Part shown: positions 32,791 through 41,540 of the stretch, one piece after another
How positions within the stretch are numbered: the first letter of the stretch is position 1
Layout: every line of letters starts with the position of its first letter
Origin: UTCHB3 sp964625575
GTDB taxonomy: Bacteria > Bacteroidota > Ignavibacteria > Ignavibacteriales > Ignavibacteriaceae
DNA length: 64,000 bases
Assembly (NCBI GenBank): GCA_964625575.1
Contig: CAZVBQ010000006.1
Span: 1-64,000 of the forward strand
Direction of reading: 5' to 3'
Program-made: the position numbers and the translations under genes
The notes under the pieces: model-generated
Databases searched by the model: none
Told to the model about the DNA's origin: nothing
What the model saw: only the letters and a program-made list of their open reading frames with translations

Positions 32791-34494
32791 TCAGAATAAA
32801 AGAATCCATTTAAGAAAACCAAGGACGTACTCAACGGAGTCACCGTTTTCTTCAAGCAAACCTTGTTGTACCTCTTCATCAATCGCGGGGTAGAATTCAG
32901 CGAGTTTTGCGGCGATACGCTCCCTGTCGGCGCGGGTTGTTTTTTTGATCAGGTAGAGCAGCGAGAGAGCGTCGTGGTCTTGAGCGTTCACAATCAGATC
33001 CGTTATCGCGCTTCCGTACAATCCGTTTTTATTGAGGAAAGCGATTCGCGATTTCTGTGCTGAGTCGGTACCCTCAAAAACAGGCACGTGCATGATAAGA
33101 TCACCTGCCACATCAACGGAATATCCTGTCGCGAGGCTGAGCTTCTCCCCCTTGAGCAGCACTTCCGCCCAGCCGAACTCAAGCGAAACGGTTTGGTGCT
33201 TCACTTCAAGATTCGCGATTTCGGTCAGAATTTCATATTCCGGTGTTTTGATCTTAAAAGGGGGAATATCGGCGTACTCAAAAAATGAAGCAGTGTCTAT
33301 CCTCGTAACCAGCTTGAGGCCTGTACCGCGGAAGTTGAGAATATTCTGCTCCTTGTGACCGCGTACCGGAGCCAACCATGAATTTTCACCAATTGAAACC
33401 ACACCCTGATCACCGATCTCTATTTTTACGGATGAACCGGATCCGGTAGTGACCGAGTCACCCACGTTTGCCTCAAGAATTACCGCGCCATTCACCGCCA
33501 CATCCCCGTCGGGGCGTGAGAGCATCCAAGGGGTGTTGAACTTCGAGAAATAGATATAAGCCCAGGCGGAGCCTGAAATAACGGCAAGCGTGAGAAGAGT
33601 AAGCAATATCCTTCTCCGGTCGATGAGACCTGAGCGGAAAGCCACCTTTTTAACGAGGACATCAGCCTTGCGAGCGAAGGGTGATGCGGTTTGCCGGGCG
33701 GTGGTTTCGGCAATGCGGTTTAGCTCCCGGGTGCGCTCATCCTTTTTGCGTGAGCGGCGGGCTTTGATCTTGTCTTCATCGATCAGTTCGTCCCTGATTA
33801 TCGTCAGGATCGACTCCTTGACCACGATGCCCGGGAAGAGGTTGGAGCACAGGGATATAAAATCAAGGAATTTTTCGGTGATTGCGTTGGGGATGCCCTC
33901 TGCCTCCGCGGACTGCCGGAATGAAGGGTCGCCGTGCAGCACTATCAGTCTGTGGAACCACTCTTTATTCTCTGTTACAATATCCTTAATGCCCGAGAAA
34001 AACCCAAGGCGTTCAAGTTTGCTGAACAGGAGGTTCTTGATCGAGTCTTCTGTTTCACCGGCAACAAAACCCGCAATGTCGGCGGGCGAATAGTCGAACT
34101 GAAGAGAAAGAGTAAGCACCACTCTTTCAACATCTGTAAGCGAGGCGTAAACCTTCTCTGTCTCGCTGAACTCAGGTTGATGTGGTGCCAATTCGCCGGG
34201 GTTGCCGTTGAAAAGCGGTTTGGCCCGGAGGTCATAAAGTGCAACAATTATCGAGAGTTTCCGCAGCCATTCAAATAAGTCGCGGCCCTCCTTCACATGC
34301 GCGATATTGTCAGCGGCGAGCACAAAGATCTCCGTCAACACTTCCTCTGCCCGCTCATAGTGGGGGATCACATTGAACACGAGCGAAAAAATGTCTCTGT
34401 AAAAACCGGGAATCAGCTTGAAGAACGCGTATTTGTCACCTCGTCGCGCGGCGATGAAGAGCGCTTCCGCGTTCTGATCGGTTCTGTCTGTCAT
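32791..34494 (-). CDS. Sigma-factor-like domain fused through a membrane span to a FecR-type domain
   Basis: About 567 residues. ATG 34494 is used; the frame also opens 18 codons upstream. Residues ~1-85 look like sigma region 2 (ALFIAARRGDKYAFFKLIPGFYRDIF, then EEVLTEIFVLAADNI). Residues ~110-165 resemble region 4 (LTDVERVVLTLSLQFDYSPADIA followed by ETEDSIKNLLFSKLERL). A basic linker leads to one membrane span (LLTLLTLAVISGSAWAYIYF, near 305). The outer part carries a FecR-like beta domain with VGDSVTTGSGSSVKIEIGDQGVVSIGENS. In known systems the ECF sigma and the FecR-type regulator are separate proteins, so one chain carrying both is unusual. The sigma part is weakly conserved and may no longer act as a sigma factor. 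Confidence 0.65.
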   Translation of the reverse strand: MTDRTDQNAEALFIAARRGDKYAFFKLIPGFYRDIFSLVFNVIPHYERAEEVLTEIFVLAADNIAHVKEGRDLFEWLRKLSIIVALYDLRAKPLFNGNPGELAPHQPEFSETEKVYASLTDVERVVLTLSLQFDYSPADIAGFVAGETEDSIKNLLFSKLERLGFFSGIKDIVTENKEWFHRLIVLHGDPSFRQSAEAEGIPNAITEKFLDFISLCSNLFPGIVVKESILTIIRDELIDEDKIKARRSRKKDERTRELNRIAETTARQTASPFARKADVLVKKVAFRSGLIDRRRILLTLLTLAVISGSAWAYIYFSKFNTPWMLSRPDGDVAVNGAVILEANVGDSVTTGSGSSVKIEIGDQGVVSIGENSWLAPVRGHKEQNILNFRGTGLKLVTRIDTASFFEYADIPPFKIKTPEYEILTEIANLEVKHQTVSLEFGWAEVLLKGEKLSLATGYSVDVAGDLIMHVPVFEGTDSAQKSRIAFLNKNGLYGSAITDLIVNAQDHDALSLLYLIKKTTRADRERIAAKLAEFYPAIDEEVQQGLLEENGDSVEYVLGFLKWILLF

Positions 34495-34579
34495 AATTAA
34501 AAATTGATTAAACCCAATATAAGTATATGGAGCAAGAAGATGCAACATTCATGGGCATGAAAATAGCTAAAATCGTCGC

Positions 34580-34710
34580 GTAACGGCAATAGTCGAAATT
34601 ACAATGATGAAAGACACAAAATGTGTGTAAGTTTCCATCCTAAAAACGGAGATTCTCCGTTCTAAGGTTGAGGTTCAGCCGGATGATGTCGCGCTCATCC
34701 GGCTCTTTTA
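34580..34710 (+). ncRNA. Candidate structured leader or small RNA upstream of the M16 peptidase pair
   Basis: The 349-base gap 34495-34843 between divergent genes holds no frame of note. It does hold three hairpins in a row: ACACA/TGTGT (34614-34627 area), ACGGAG-ATT-CTCCGT (34646-34660) and the terminator at 34677-34710. An orphan terminator this far from any upstream plus-strand gene points to a short transcript, either a free sRNA or an attenuated leader of the peptidase genes. No known RNA family was recognised. Confidence 0.35.
34677..34710 (+). terminator. Orphan intrinsic terminator upstream of the M16 genes
   Basis: AGCCGGATGA (34677-34686) pairs perfectly with TCATCCGGCT (34695-34704) around an eight-base loop, followed by CTTTTATTTT. 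No plus-strand gene ends nearby. Confidence 0.7.
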
Positions 34711-34843
34711 TTTTAAATCCACATTTCACCCCCGCCGCCTGACATTTCCCTGAACCGCGCATCAATTTCTGTTTGTCATGATGTTCCAACTGCTTAATTT
34801 GTGAGTTCGTTTAATTGTTAATTTTCTTTTTAATGGAGGTCAG

Positions 34844-36196
34844 ATGAACAGATTCGGATCGTTAATGATCCTGTTTGTTTTCATGGCGGCCGGTAGCGTT
34901 TTCGCGCAATTGAAGGTCGACTATGAGTACTACAAACTTGACAACGGATTAAAAGTTGTCCTTTCACAGAACAAAACAGCCCCCGTGGTAACAGTAGCGG
35001 TTTACTACAACATCGGTTTCAGGATCGAACCGAAAGACAGAACCGGTTTCGCGCACCTGTTTGAGCACATGATGTTCCAAGGTTCAAAGAATCTTGGTAA
35101 AATGGAATTTATCAAGCTTGTTCAGTCGAACGGAGGCATCCTGAACGGTTCAACCAGGTTCGACTTCACCAATTACTTCGCTATTGTTCCCGCGCATAAA
35201 TTGGAGACCATCATCTGGGCTGAAGCCGACAGAATGAGCGGACTTGACATTACACAAGACAATCTGGTAAACCAGCAAGGCGTTGTTACAAACGAAGTGA
35301 AGGTGAACGTGCTGAATCAGCCTTACGGTGGTTTCCCCTGGCTCGATCTCCCCCAGGCCGCCAACGAGAACTGGTACAACGCCCACAACTTTTACGGCGA
35401 TCTGAAAGATCTTGACGCCGCGACGCTTGACGACGTTAAAGATTTCTTCCACAAATATTACATCCCCAACAACGCTGCCCTCGTGGTTACGGGTGATTTT
35501 GATACCAAAGAGGCGAAGGCTTTCATTCAGAAGTACTTCGGAAAGATACCTGCCGGAAAAATGCAGCCTGTTCCCGACATTTCCGAACCGAAACAGGATA
35601 AAGAAAGAGTTTCGATAAAGATCGACTCACTCGCCAACAAACCGGCAGTTGCCCTCGGATATAAAATGCCGCAAGTGGGCACTCCGGAATACTTCGCCAT
35701 GGGCATCCTTGATCAGATCCTTCTTCAGGGGCAGGACAGCAGGCTTTATCAGAAGCTCGTCTCCGAAAAAGGATACTATTCAGGAGTTTACGGCGGCATC
35801 AATTCAGGCCTCGGCAACATGTTCAATTACAACGGACCAATGCTTTGGGATATGTACCTGCTGCATGAAAACAATGTAAAATCAGAAGACATTCTGAAAG
35901 ATATAGATGAAGTGATCGCCGGAGTGATCGAGAAGCCTCTGACGAAAGATGAGATCAACCGTGCCATCATAAAAATGCGCTCAAACCTGTATGATATTGT
36001 AGAGGGCACATTTGGATTCGGTCTCGCCGATCTTCTCGCCTGTTACGCCCTCTTCAACGATGACCCGGGCAAGGTGAACTCGCTTGAAGACTCATTCAAA
36101 AAAGTAACCCCTGAACTGATTCAGAAAACCGCGAAGGAATATCTGAGAAACACGAACAGGACAGTTATAAAACTTGAAGCCAAGGCTAAAAAGTAA
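34844..36196 (+). CDS. M16-family zinc metallopeptidase, catalytic subunit
   Basis: A 450-residue exported protein, signal peptide RFGSLMILFVFMAAGSVFAQ, starting at an ATG behind GGAGG. The inverted zinc motif HLFEH (His71-x-x-Glu74-His75) marks it as the active member of a pitrilysin-type pair. Typical M16 landmarks follow: the N-lobe RTGFAHLFEHMMFQGS, TNEVKVNV for the distal Glu, and PNNAALVVTGDF starting the second repeat. It probably degrades peptides in the periplasm. The partner gene starts 13 bases after its stop. Confidence 0.93.
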   Translation: MNRFGSLMILFVFMAAGSVFAQLKVDYEYYKLDNGLKVVLSQNKTAPVVTVAVYYNIGFRIEPKDRTGFAHLFEHMMFQGSKNLGKMEFIKLVQSNGGILNGSTRFDFTNYFAIVPAHKLETIIWAEADRMSGLDITQDNLVNQQGVVTNEVKVNVLNQPYGGFPWLDLPQAANENWYNAHNFYGDLKDLDAATLDDVKDFFHKYYIPNNAALVVTGDFDTKEAKAFIQKYFGKIPAGKMQPVPDISEPKQDKERVSIKIDSLANKPAVALGYKMPQVGTPEYFAMGILDQILLQGQDSRLYQKLVSEKGYYSGVYGGINSGLGNMFNYNGPMLWDMYLLHENNVKSEDILKDIDEVIAGVIEKPLTKDEINRAIIKMRSNLYDIVEGTFGFGLADLLACYALFNDDPGKVNSLEDSFKKVTPELIQKTAKEYLRNTNRTVIKLEAKAKK

Positions 36197-36209
36197 GGAG
36201 GTTATGAGA

Positions 36210-37583
36210 ATGAAAAAGCAAATATTATCGTTCGTATTCGCGGCGGCATTTCTGAGCATCACCGTTTTCGCGCAGAAAGAGCAGCCCCCGGTTGGCGGCA
36301 CACCAAAAGATTTCACAGTGCCCGCCTACAAAACCATGACCCTGAAAAACGGGATGAAGGTAACCCTCGTTCCTTATGGCACCACGCCAAAAACCACCAT
36401 CAGGCTGATCGTGAGAACCGGAAGTCTGAATGAACCGGCAGACCAGATATGGATCTCTGATCTCGCGGCGGATCTCCTTCTTGAGGGGACAAAAACCCGT
36501 TCAGGTCAGGCCCTTGCTGAAGAAGTTGCCTCATACGGCGGCGAGCTTTTCAGCAATGCCGGTACTGATCAGTCGCAACTTGGTGCTGATGTTCTTTCAG
36601 AATTCGCGCCTAACCTTTTAAAACTGCTTGGTGACGTGGTCTCAAATCCCCGCTTTGATGAGAAAGACTTTGAGAGGATCAAAGGAAACTATCTTACCAA
36701 CCTCGCAGTGGCGCAGACAACCCCGGATAACATAGCTGACAAGGAGCTCTACAAACTCGTTTATGGCAAGCACCCTTATGGTGTAACCGAACCTGAAGAG
36801 GCAGCCTTGAAGGGTTATACAGTAGCAATGGCAAAGAAATATCACGAAGATAATTTTGGCGCTAAAAGGGCTCACCTCTACATTTCCGGTGTTTTTGACG
36901 AGAAAGCGGTGATGAAAGCGGTAGAAGAGACATTCAACGGCTGGAAGCAGGGGCAGGATCCTGTTATCAATCCTGCCAAGATCGAGAATGTTAAGAAGTA
37001 CTCATTGATTGACAGACCCGGCGCCAAGCAGTCGAAGATTGTTTACGGCATCGGTACTGTTGATCCCACGTCGCCTGACTACGTAAAGTTCATCGTAATG
37101 AACTCCCTTCTCGGTGGTTCGTTCGCGAGTCGCATCACTTCCAACATCCGTGAGAACAAGGGTTACACCTATTCACCCGGAAGCGGCATAATGACCCGCT
37201 ACCGCTCGGGATTCTGGTATGAAGAGGCCGATGTGACCAGCAATGTTACAGGACCTGCCCTGAAAGAGATCCAGTCGGAAATAAAACGTCTTGGTGATGA
37301 GAACCCCGCGGAATCAGAATTGCAGGGGATCAAAAACTATGAGGCGGGAATATTTGTGTTGAGGAACTCAAGCCGCGCCGGAGTGATCGGCCAGTTGAGC
37401 TTCATCAATTTCCACGGACTTTCTGATGATTATCTGAAAACTTATGTGAAGAAGATAATTGATACCACACCCGCGGATGTTTCCGCGATGGTTAAAAAGT
37501 ACCTCGATCTCAATAAATTCACCCTCGTTGTAGTGGGTGACAAGGTTTTGGTGGAGCCACAGCTTAAAGAACTTGGTTTTTAA
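36210..37583 (+). CDS. M16-family peptidase-like protein, non-catalytic subunit
   Basis: About 457 residues with signal peptide (MKKQILSFVFAAAFLSITVFA). ATG 36210 is chosen over 36204 because AGGAGG (36196-36201) is eight bases upstream. It is homologous to the preceding gene but reads ISDLAADLLLEGT where the active enzyme has HLFEH, so the zinc ligands are gone. The flexible-loop motif GGSFASRITSNIRENKGYTYSPGSG of the C-lobe is well preserved. M16B peptidases commonly work as a catalytic/non-catalytic heterodimer encoded side by side, and this pair fits that pattern. Confidence 0.92.
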   Translation: MKKQILSFVFAAAFLSITVFAQKEQPPVGGTPKDFTVPAYKTMTLKNGMKVTLVPYGTTPKTTIRLIVRTGSLNEPADQIWISDLAADLLLEGTKTRSGQALAEEVASYGGELFSNAGTDQSQLGADVLSEFAPNLLKLLGDVVSNPRFDEKDFERIKGNYLTNLAVAQTTPDNIADKELYKLVYGKHPYGVTEPEEAALKGYTVAMAKKYHEDNFGAKRAHLYISGVFDEKAVMKAVEETFNGWKQGQDPVINPAKIENVKKYSLIDRPGAKQSKIVYGIGTVDPTSPDYVKFIVMNSLLGGSFASRITSNIRENKGYTYSPGSGIMTRYRSGFWYEEADVTSNVTGPALKEIQSEIKRLGDENPAESELQGIKNYEAGIFVLRNSSRAGVIGQLSFINFHGLSDDYLKTYVKKIIDTTPADVSAMVKKYLDLNKFTLVVVGDKVLVEPQLKELGF

Positions 37584-37633
37584 CTGAATTCTTAGTAGCT
37601 TGAAGTTCTTTTTCATCCGATTTAACACACCGC

Positions 37634-37660
37634 GCCGGGTTCCCCTCCGGGGGATCCGGC
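37634..37660. repeat. GC-rich hairpin after the M16 pair
   Basis: GCCGG...TCCCC (37634-37645) faces GGGGA...CCGGC (37650-37660), giving a strong stem with one internal mismatch. No T-run follows, so it may stabilise the 3' end of the M16 transcript instead of terminating it. Confidence 0.5.
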
Positions 37661-37685
37661 CGGCCAATAACTGAAAGGCTGAACA

Positions 37686-38111
37686 ATGGGCAAAACCAAA
37701 TTGGGAAGAAAGGAAATTGAAGACAGGATCATTTTACTTCTTCAGATGGCTACCGCAGACAATGAACTTGCAGACTCGGAAGCCGAGTTCATAGTCTGGA
37801 GAGCCCAGACAATGGGAGTTAATGATCTAAATTTCCAAGCCTTGCTTCTCAGAGCCTCAACCGGCGAGATGCCACCACTTCCTTCCGATGGTCCGGGAAA
37901 GATAATGATGCTTTTTGACATCCTTTATCTTGTCTCCGCCGATGGAAAGATCCTCAACTCCGAGGCACTCGAGCTCGAAAAGATCGCGAGAGTCTTCGGG
38001 CTTGACATGGAGCAGCTCACAAGTCTCTCGGCAATGTTTTTCATGAACAGCGACCATCCCGAAAAGATGGAGGCTGTGGCGGAAGACCTCGCCAAAAGAT
38101 TTTACGGCTGA
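37686..38111 (+). CDS. TerB-like helical protein
   Basis: A 141-residue all-helical cytoplasmic protein. Two similar segments, LLLQMATADNELADSEAEFIVWRAQTMG and LFDILYLVSADGKILNSEALELEKIARVFG, each carry the A-D-x-x-(L/I)-x-(D/S)-x-E pattern of TerB/DjlA-like domains, where acidic residues may bind metal. TerB proteins are linked to tellurite resistance and envelope stress, but many stand-alone copies have no known role. It is monocistronic, with a hairpin before and an intrinsic terminator after it. Confidence 0.7.
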   Translation: MGKTKLGRKEIEDRIILLLQMATADNELADSEAEFIVWRAQTMGVNDLNFQALLLRASTGEMPPLPSDGPGKIMMLFDILYLVSADGKILNSEALELEKIARVFGLDMEQLTSLSAMFFMNSDHPEKMEAVAEDLAKRFYG

Positions 38112-38129
38112 ACATACCTTGCGTTTTAC

Positions 38130-38158
38130 GGTGGAGACCCTGTCTCCACCTTTTTTTT
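38130..38158 (+). terminator. Intrinsic terminator after the TerB-like gene
   Basis: GGTGGAGA (38130-38137) pairs with TCTCCACC (38143-38150), followed by eight T residues. Confidence 0.88.
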
Positions 38159-38187
38159 GTTCATTCTGAAATAAAGAGGAAAGTTCG

Positions 38188-38640
38188 ATGATCTTCGACA
38201 AACTTGAAAATTACACTACCTACGCGCACTTAAGCGAAAATCTTAAAAAGGGATTTGAATGGCTCGTTAACAGCTACACGCTTGACACGCCCGAAGGAAA
38301 ACACGTGATCGCGGGTGATAAAGTGTTCGCGATTGTTTCTTCCTACAAAACAAAGCCCTATAACGAGGGGGAGTTTGAGTCACACAAGAAGTATCTTGAT
38401 ATACAATACATCCCTGAAGGGGAAGAGATGATATGCGTGACCGGACTGGAGAACCTTACACCCAAAACTGACTTTGATTACAGTAAAGACATCGTCTTCC
38501 ACACCGGTGACGGTGACCCCATTCGCCTGCCTGAAGGTTACTTCATGGTTCTATTCCCGCAGGACGGGCACAAACCCGGCATCATGACCGGGAGTGAGCG
38601 CCTTCCCGTGAAAAAAGTAGTAGTTAAGGTGGCTGTATAG
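38188..38640 (+). CDS. YhcH/YjgK/YiaL (DUF386) family protein
   Basis: A 150-residue cupin-type protein with family landmarks: a Lys after an early helix (EWLVNSY), GKHVIAGDKVFAIVSSYKTKP, FESHKKYLDIQYIPEGEE and the C-terminal FPQDGHKPGIM. The conserved His and Glu residues (E-x-H in FESHKKYLD, and DGHKP) form the metal site in solved homologues. Members (TabA, YiaL, EbgC) act on or near sugars, possibly as sugar anomerases or in sialic-acid use; substrate here unknown. GAGGAAAG precedes the ATG. Confidence 0.88.
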   Translation: MIFDKLENYTTYAHLSENLKKGFEWLVNSYTLDTPEGKHVIAGDKVFAIVSSYKTKPYNEGEFESHKKYLDIQYIPEGEEMICVTGLENLTPKTDFDYSKDIVFHTGDGDPIRLPEGYFMVLFPQDGHKPGIMTGSERLPVKKVVVKVAV

Positions 38641-38647
38641 AATTAAA

Positions 38648-38908
38648 AACCGCAAAGAACGCAGAGAACGCAAAGGGGTTTTAAAGGTTACGCGGATTAC
38701 ACTGAATATGCACGGATTTCACAGATTTTTTTAGGACGCGGATACACGCTGATTACGCAGATTAACACGGATTAAAAATATTTCCGCGTCCATCCGTGAA
38801 ATCTGTGTGTATCCGTGTCCCCAAAAAATCCGTGTAATCTGCGTTAAATCCGCGGAATCTGCGTAACCTTAAATAAAGTTCTTTGCGATCTTTGCGTCCT
38901 CTGCGGTT
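38648..38908. repeat. Large imperfect inverted repeat built of CGCGGATT/ACGCAGATT words
   Basis: The gap between the YhcH gene and the next minus-strand gene is filled by one long imperfect palindrome. Outer arms 38648-38676 (AACCGCAAAGAACGCAGAG...) and about 38880-38908 (...TCCTCTGCGGTT) pair over some 28 bases. The inside is made of permuted words such as GCGGATTAC, ACACGGATT, ACGCAGATT and their complements. It holds no gene; a short minus frame across it is spurious. The right end reaches to 12 bases from the stop codon of the next gene. Confidence 0.8.
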
Positions 38909-38919
38909 CAATATAGAAC

Positions 38920-39858
38920 TCAAAACTGAAAATCCACCTGGAATGAAGGGAGCATCAACCAACTGTCGGCTTTGGTGTCGTTCCCGATCGTTTTGAGTAT
39001 TTTTAGGCCGAAAAGCGCGTGAGTGTTTTCCATAACTTTCACTATCAGCCCGGGGCTGATCATGATGAAACCAAGGTTTACGTCACTTCTTTTGTCTGAT
39101 CTCACATATTCACGATTGGGTTGCCACCAGGGGCGGCTAAGGTAGTTGGTCGGCGTAAACCCGAGGAGGCTCTGCGAGAAATATCCCGCGCCTATGTAGA
39201 AATCGGCAATACCGCCATAATCGGAATTTAGATTCAGGGTTACGAACGGATTGATATTAGTGGTTGATGAATTGTCATAATAGATGTTTATAAACTCTTT
39301 TGAAGTGCCGTTTTCGTATCTTTCAACTGTTTTGATCACTGTCTGAGCCTGATAGAGATGACTCTGGATCAGTATCCCCGCGTCGAACCGTATCCCTAAT
39401 TTCCCATTGTTTGAGCCAAATCCGAGCCCGAGCTCACCACCTAATGAACTTTGATTGCTCATGTTCGAGAAATGGAATCCTCCCGTGAAAAACACCTTCT
39501 GAGAAAGGGGTACTTCAAGATCGAATCCGGCGATCACTGAAGGGAAAGACCAATCGAGGTTTTCATCCCTGAAAAACGGTTTTAGCGAATCGGATGATTT
39601 AAGACTTGAGTAGAAGTTGTTCCCTGTGGCGGTGGTGATATTCTTGTTGCTGTTGAACACTAATTTCGGGGAAATTTTTATTTCGGACGGGGTATCGCTT
39701 TTCATTATCACGCGCACCGGTGGTGTGTTAACAGGAGCCTGCACATCCACATCTCCGAGGTAGAGAGTTTCTTCAACTTTTACGGTTTCGCATCCCGCGT
39801 ACGCGAAGATGAAAAACACCGCGACCAACAGCCGGTTGATCGTTATTAAATTTTTCAT
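38920..39858 (-). CDS. Probable outer-membrane beta-barrel lipoprotein
   Basis: A 312-residue protein with an N-terminal signal and lipobox (LLVAVFFIFAYAGC, AYAGC fits well). The mature part is a succession of amphipathic beta strands (KVFFTGGFHFSNM, GGELGLGFGSNNGKLGIRFDAGIL, ADFYIGAGYFSQ) ending in VDFQF with a terminal Phe, as in outer-membrane barrels. A lipid anchor and a barrel together are unusual but known. No family recognised. It lies 78 bases downstream of a six-gene sugar operon on the same strand and may or may not belong to it. Confidence 0.65.
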   Translation of the reverse strand: MKNLITINRLLVAVFFIFAYAGCETVKVEETLYLGDVDVQAPVNTPPVRVIMKSDTPSEIKISPKLVFNSNKNITTATGNNFYSSLKSSDSLKPFFRDENLDWSFPSVIAGFDLEVPLSQKVFFTGGFHFSNMSNQSSLGGELGLGFGSNNGKLGIRFDAGILIQSHLYQAQTVIKTVERYENGTSKEFINIYYDNSSTTNINPFVTLNLNSDYGGIADFYIGAGYFSQSLLGFTPTNYLSRPWWQPNREYVRSDKRSDVNLGFIMISPGLIVKVMENTHALFGLKILKTIGNDTKADSWLMLPSFQVDFQF

Positions 39859-39936
39859 GGTTTAACCCGGGGTTTGTTTCACATTTCAGTGAATTACGCA
39901 CGGAATATAACAAAAGAAGGGCGATTGAGTGGTGGA

Positions 39937-40458
39937 CTATTTTTTGCGCAGTTCTTCCCTGCGTTCCTTTAGCAGCGCGGTGACGCGTTCATAGACCGGT
40001 TGCGGGGAGCGGTTGATCAGTATTGCCTCAAGAAGCCTGGCATTATCGATCCGGGCGAAGAAGCCTATCTGCACATCCTTTTCGGTGCTTTCGGCAATCA
40101 TTATCCCGTTAAACTTGCCGGAGAATGTGCCGCCTTTCAGATTTTCGATATCGCTGTAGAAAAGTTCCACTTCCTTTGAGGTGAGGAAGAAATCCGAGCA
40201 GACGAGCCGGTCGTCGAGCGCATGGATCTTGAAAGGTACAATTTTCCAGATTTTATAGAAGAATGAATTAAGCACAAAAAGTATCAAGACAACCGCGGAG
40301 AAAAAGAGTATATCTACCGTGCGTGACGAAGGATTGAAGAGAAACGGGATAATGTAAAGCGCAAGCACCATCGAGACAGGGATGTTTCCGAACCGGTAAA
40401 CCGCTTTCAGCCACCGGTTATAAGTGAAAACATGGTCGATCTTTTCGTGTTGAGCCAT
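39937..40458 (-). CDS. Membrane protein with PH-like C-terminal domain, unknown
   Basis: A 173-residue protein with two membrane spans (VSMVLALYIIPFLF and ILFFSAVVLILFVLNSFFY) followed by a cytoplasmic domain of short beta strands (KIHALDDRLVCSDFFLTSKEVELFYSDIENLKGG), resembling bacterial PH-like domains. It ends in a charged helix. The ATG overlaps the upstream aminotransferase stop by one base (TGATG), so it is translated with the sugar operon. Function unknown. Confidence 0.65.
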   Translation of the reverse strand: MAQHEKIDHVFTYNRWLKAVYRFGNIPVSMVLALYIIPFLFNPSSRTVDILFFSAVVLILFVLNSFFYKIWKIVPFKIHALDDRLVCSDFFLTSKEVELFYSDIENLKGGTFSGKFNGIMIAESTEKDVQIGFFARIDNARLLEAILINRSPQPVYERVTALLKERREELRKK

Positions 40459-41540
40459 CAGAACCTGTTCATCACTTCTATCACCCTGCTGACCTCATCC
40501 GGTGTGTGATAATAAGAAATGGGAAGCGAGAGTGTCGTGTTGTGAATCTCCTCGGAGATGGGGTATTCACCCTCGATTATTCCCTGCATGGCGTTCTGTT
40601 TATGGGGCGCCACGGGGTAGTGAATGTCGGTTTTAATTTCGTTTTTAAGGAGATATGCCTTCAACGCGTCCCGTTTCGGGTGTCTGATATTAAAGATGTG
40701 GTACACATCGTAGTGGTCGGGAGAGACCATTGGCTTTATGAAATCTTCTTTCAGCCCGTCGAGGTAGAGTTTCGCGAGGGAGCGTTTGTGCTCGTTGATC
40801 TCGTCGAGTTTTCTCAGTTTTATCGAGAGGAAGCCTGCCTGAACTTCATCGAGGCGGGAATTGTAGCCCACCACTTCATTGTAATACTTAATATCTGAGC
40901 CGTAATTACGGAGGCGGAGAATCTTTTTGTAAAGCTCTTCACTCTGCATCAGCATCGCGCCGGCATCACCCAGCGCGCCGAGATTCTTCGTGGGGTAGAA
41001 GCTGAAAGCGCCATACTCGCCGAAGGTGCCTGTGAGGCGGTCGCGCCACTTGGCACCGTGGCTTTGCGCGGCGTCTTCGATCAGCACGAGATTGTGTTTC
41101 TTCTTGATCTTCGTGATGTAACCCATCTCGCACGGCTTGCCGTAGAGGTGAACAACCATTATCGCGACTGTTTTGCCTGTGATCTTCTCCTCGATCTTGA
41201 ACGGATCAATATTGTAAGTACGGATATCAGGCTCGACCAGAACGGGTTTTAGCCCGGCATGAATTATCGCCAGAATTGTAGCGATGTAAGTGTTTGAGGG
41301 GACGATAACCTCTGAATCCTTCGGGAAGTCAAAAGCTTTCAGCGCGAGGAGGAGGGCATCGAGTCCGGAGGCAACGCCAAGGCACCACGCTACGCGGTGA
41401 TAGTCGGCGAACTCTTCTTCAAATTTCTTTACGTTGTTTCCGAGGATATACCAGCCCGAGTTCAGGGTTTCGGCAAATGATCTCTGGTATTCTTCAAAGA
41501 AGGGCTGGTTAAGTTTCCCCAGATTCTCGTATTCTATCAC
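40458..41540 (-). CDS. fdtB: DegT/DnrJ/EryC1/StrS-family sugar aminotransferase (FdtB-like)
   Basis: A 360-residue PLP enzyme. The cofactor Lys is in FSFYPTKNLGALGDAGA, with VIVPSNTYIATILAI, EDAAQSHGA and LRNYGSDIKYYNEVVGYNSRLDE as further family marks. With the 3,4-ketoisomerase encoded immediately upstream it should aminate a dTDP-3-keto-6-deoxyhexose at C-3 (dTDP-Fuc3N or dTDP-Qui3N). The GTG start at 41540 overlaps the upstream stop as GTGA, with GAGG as ribosome site. An acetyltransferase that would complete the N-acetyl sugar is not in the operon. Confidence 0.85.
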   Translation of the reverse strand: MIEYENLGKLNQPFFEEYQRSFAETLNSGWYILGNNVKKFEEEFADYHRVAWCLGVASGLDALLLALKAFDFPKDSEVIVPSNTYIATILAIIHAGLKPVLVEPDIRTYNIDPFKIEEKITGKTVAIMVVHLYGKPCEMGYITKIKKKHNLVLIEDAAQSHGAKWRDRLTGTFGEYGAFSFYPTKNLGALGDAGAMLMQSEELYKKILRLRNYGSDIKYYNEVVGYNSRLDEVQAGFLSIKLRKLDEINEHKRSLAKLYLDGLKEDFIKPMVSPDHYDVYHIFNIRHPKRDALKAYLLKNEIKTDIHYPVAPHKQNAMQGIIEGEYPISEEIHNTTLSLPISYYHTPDEVSRVIEVMNRF

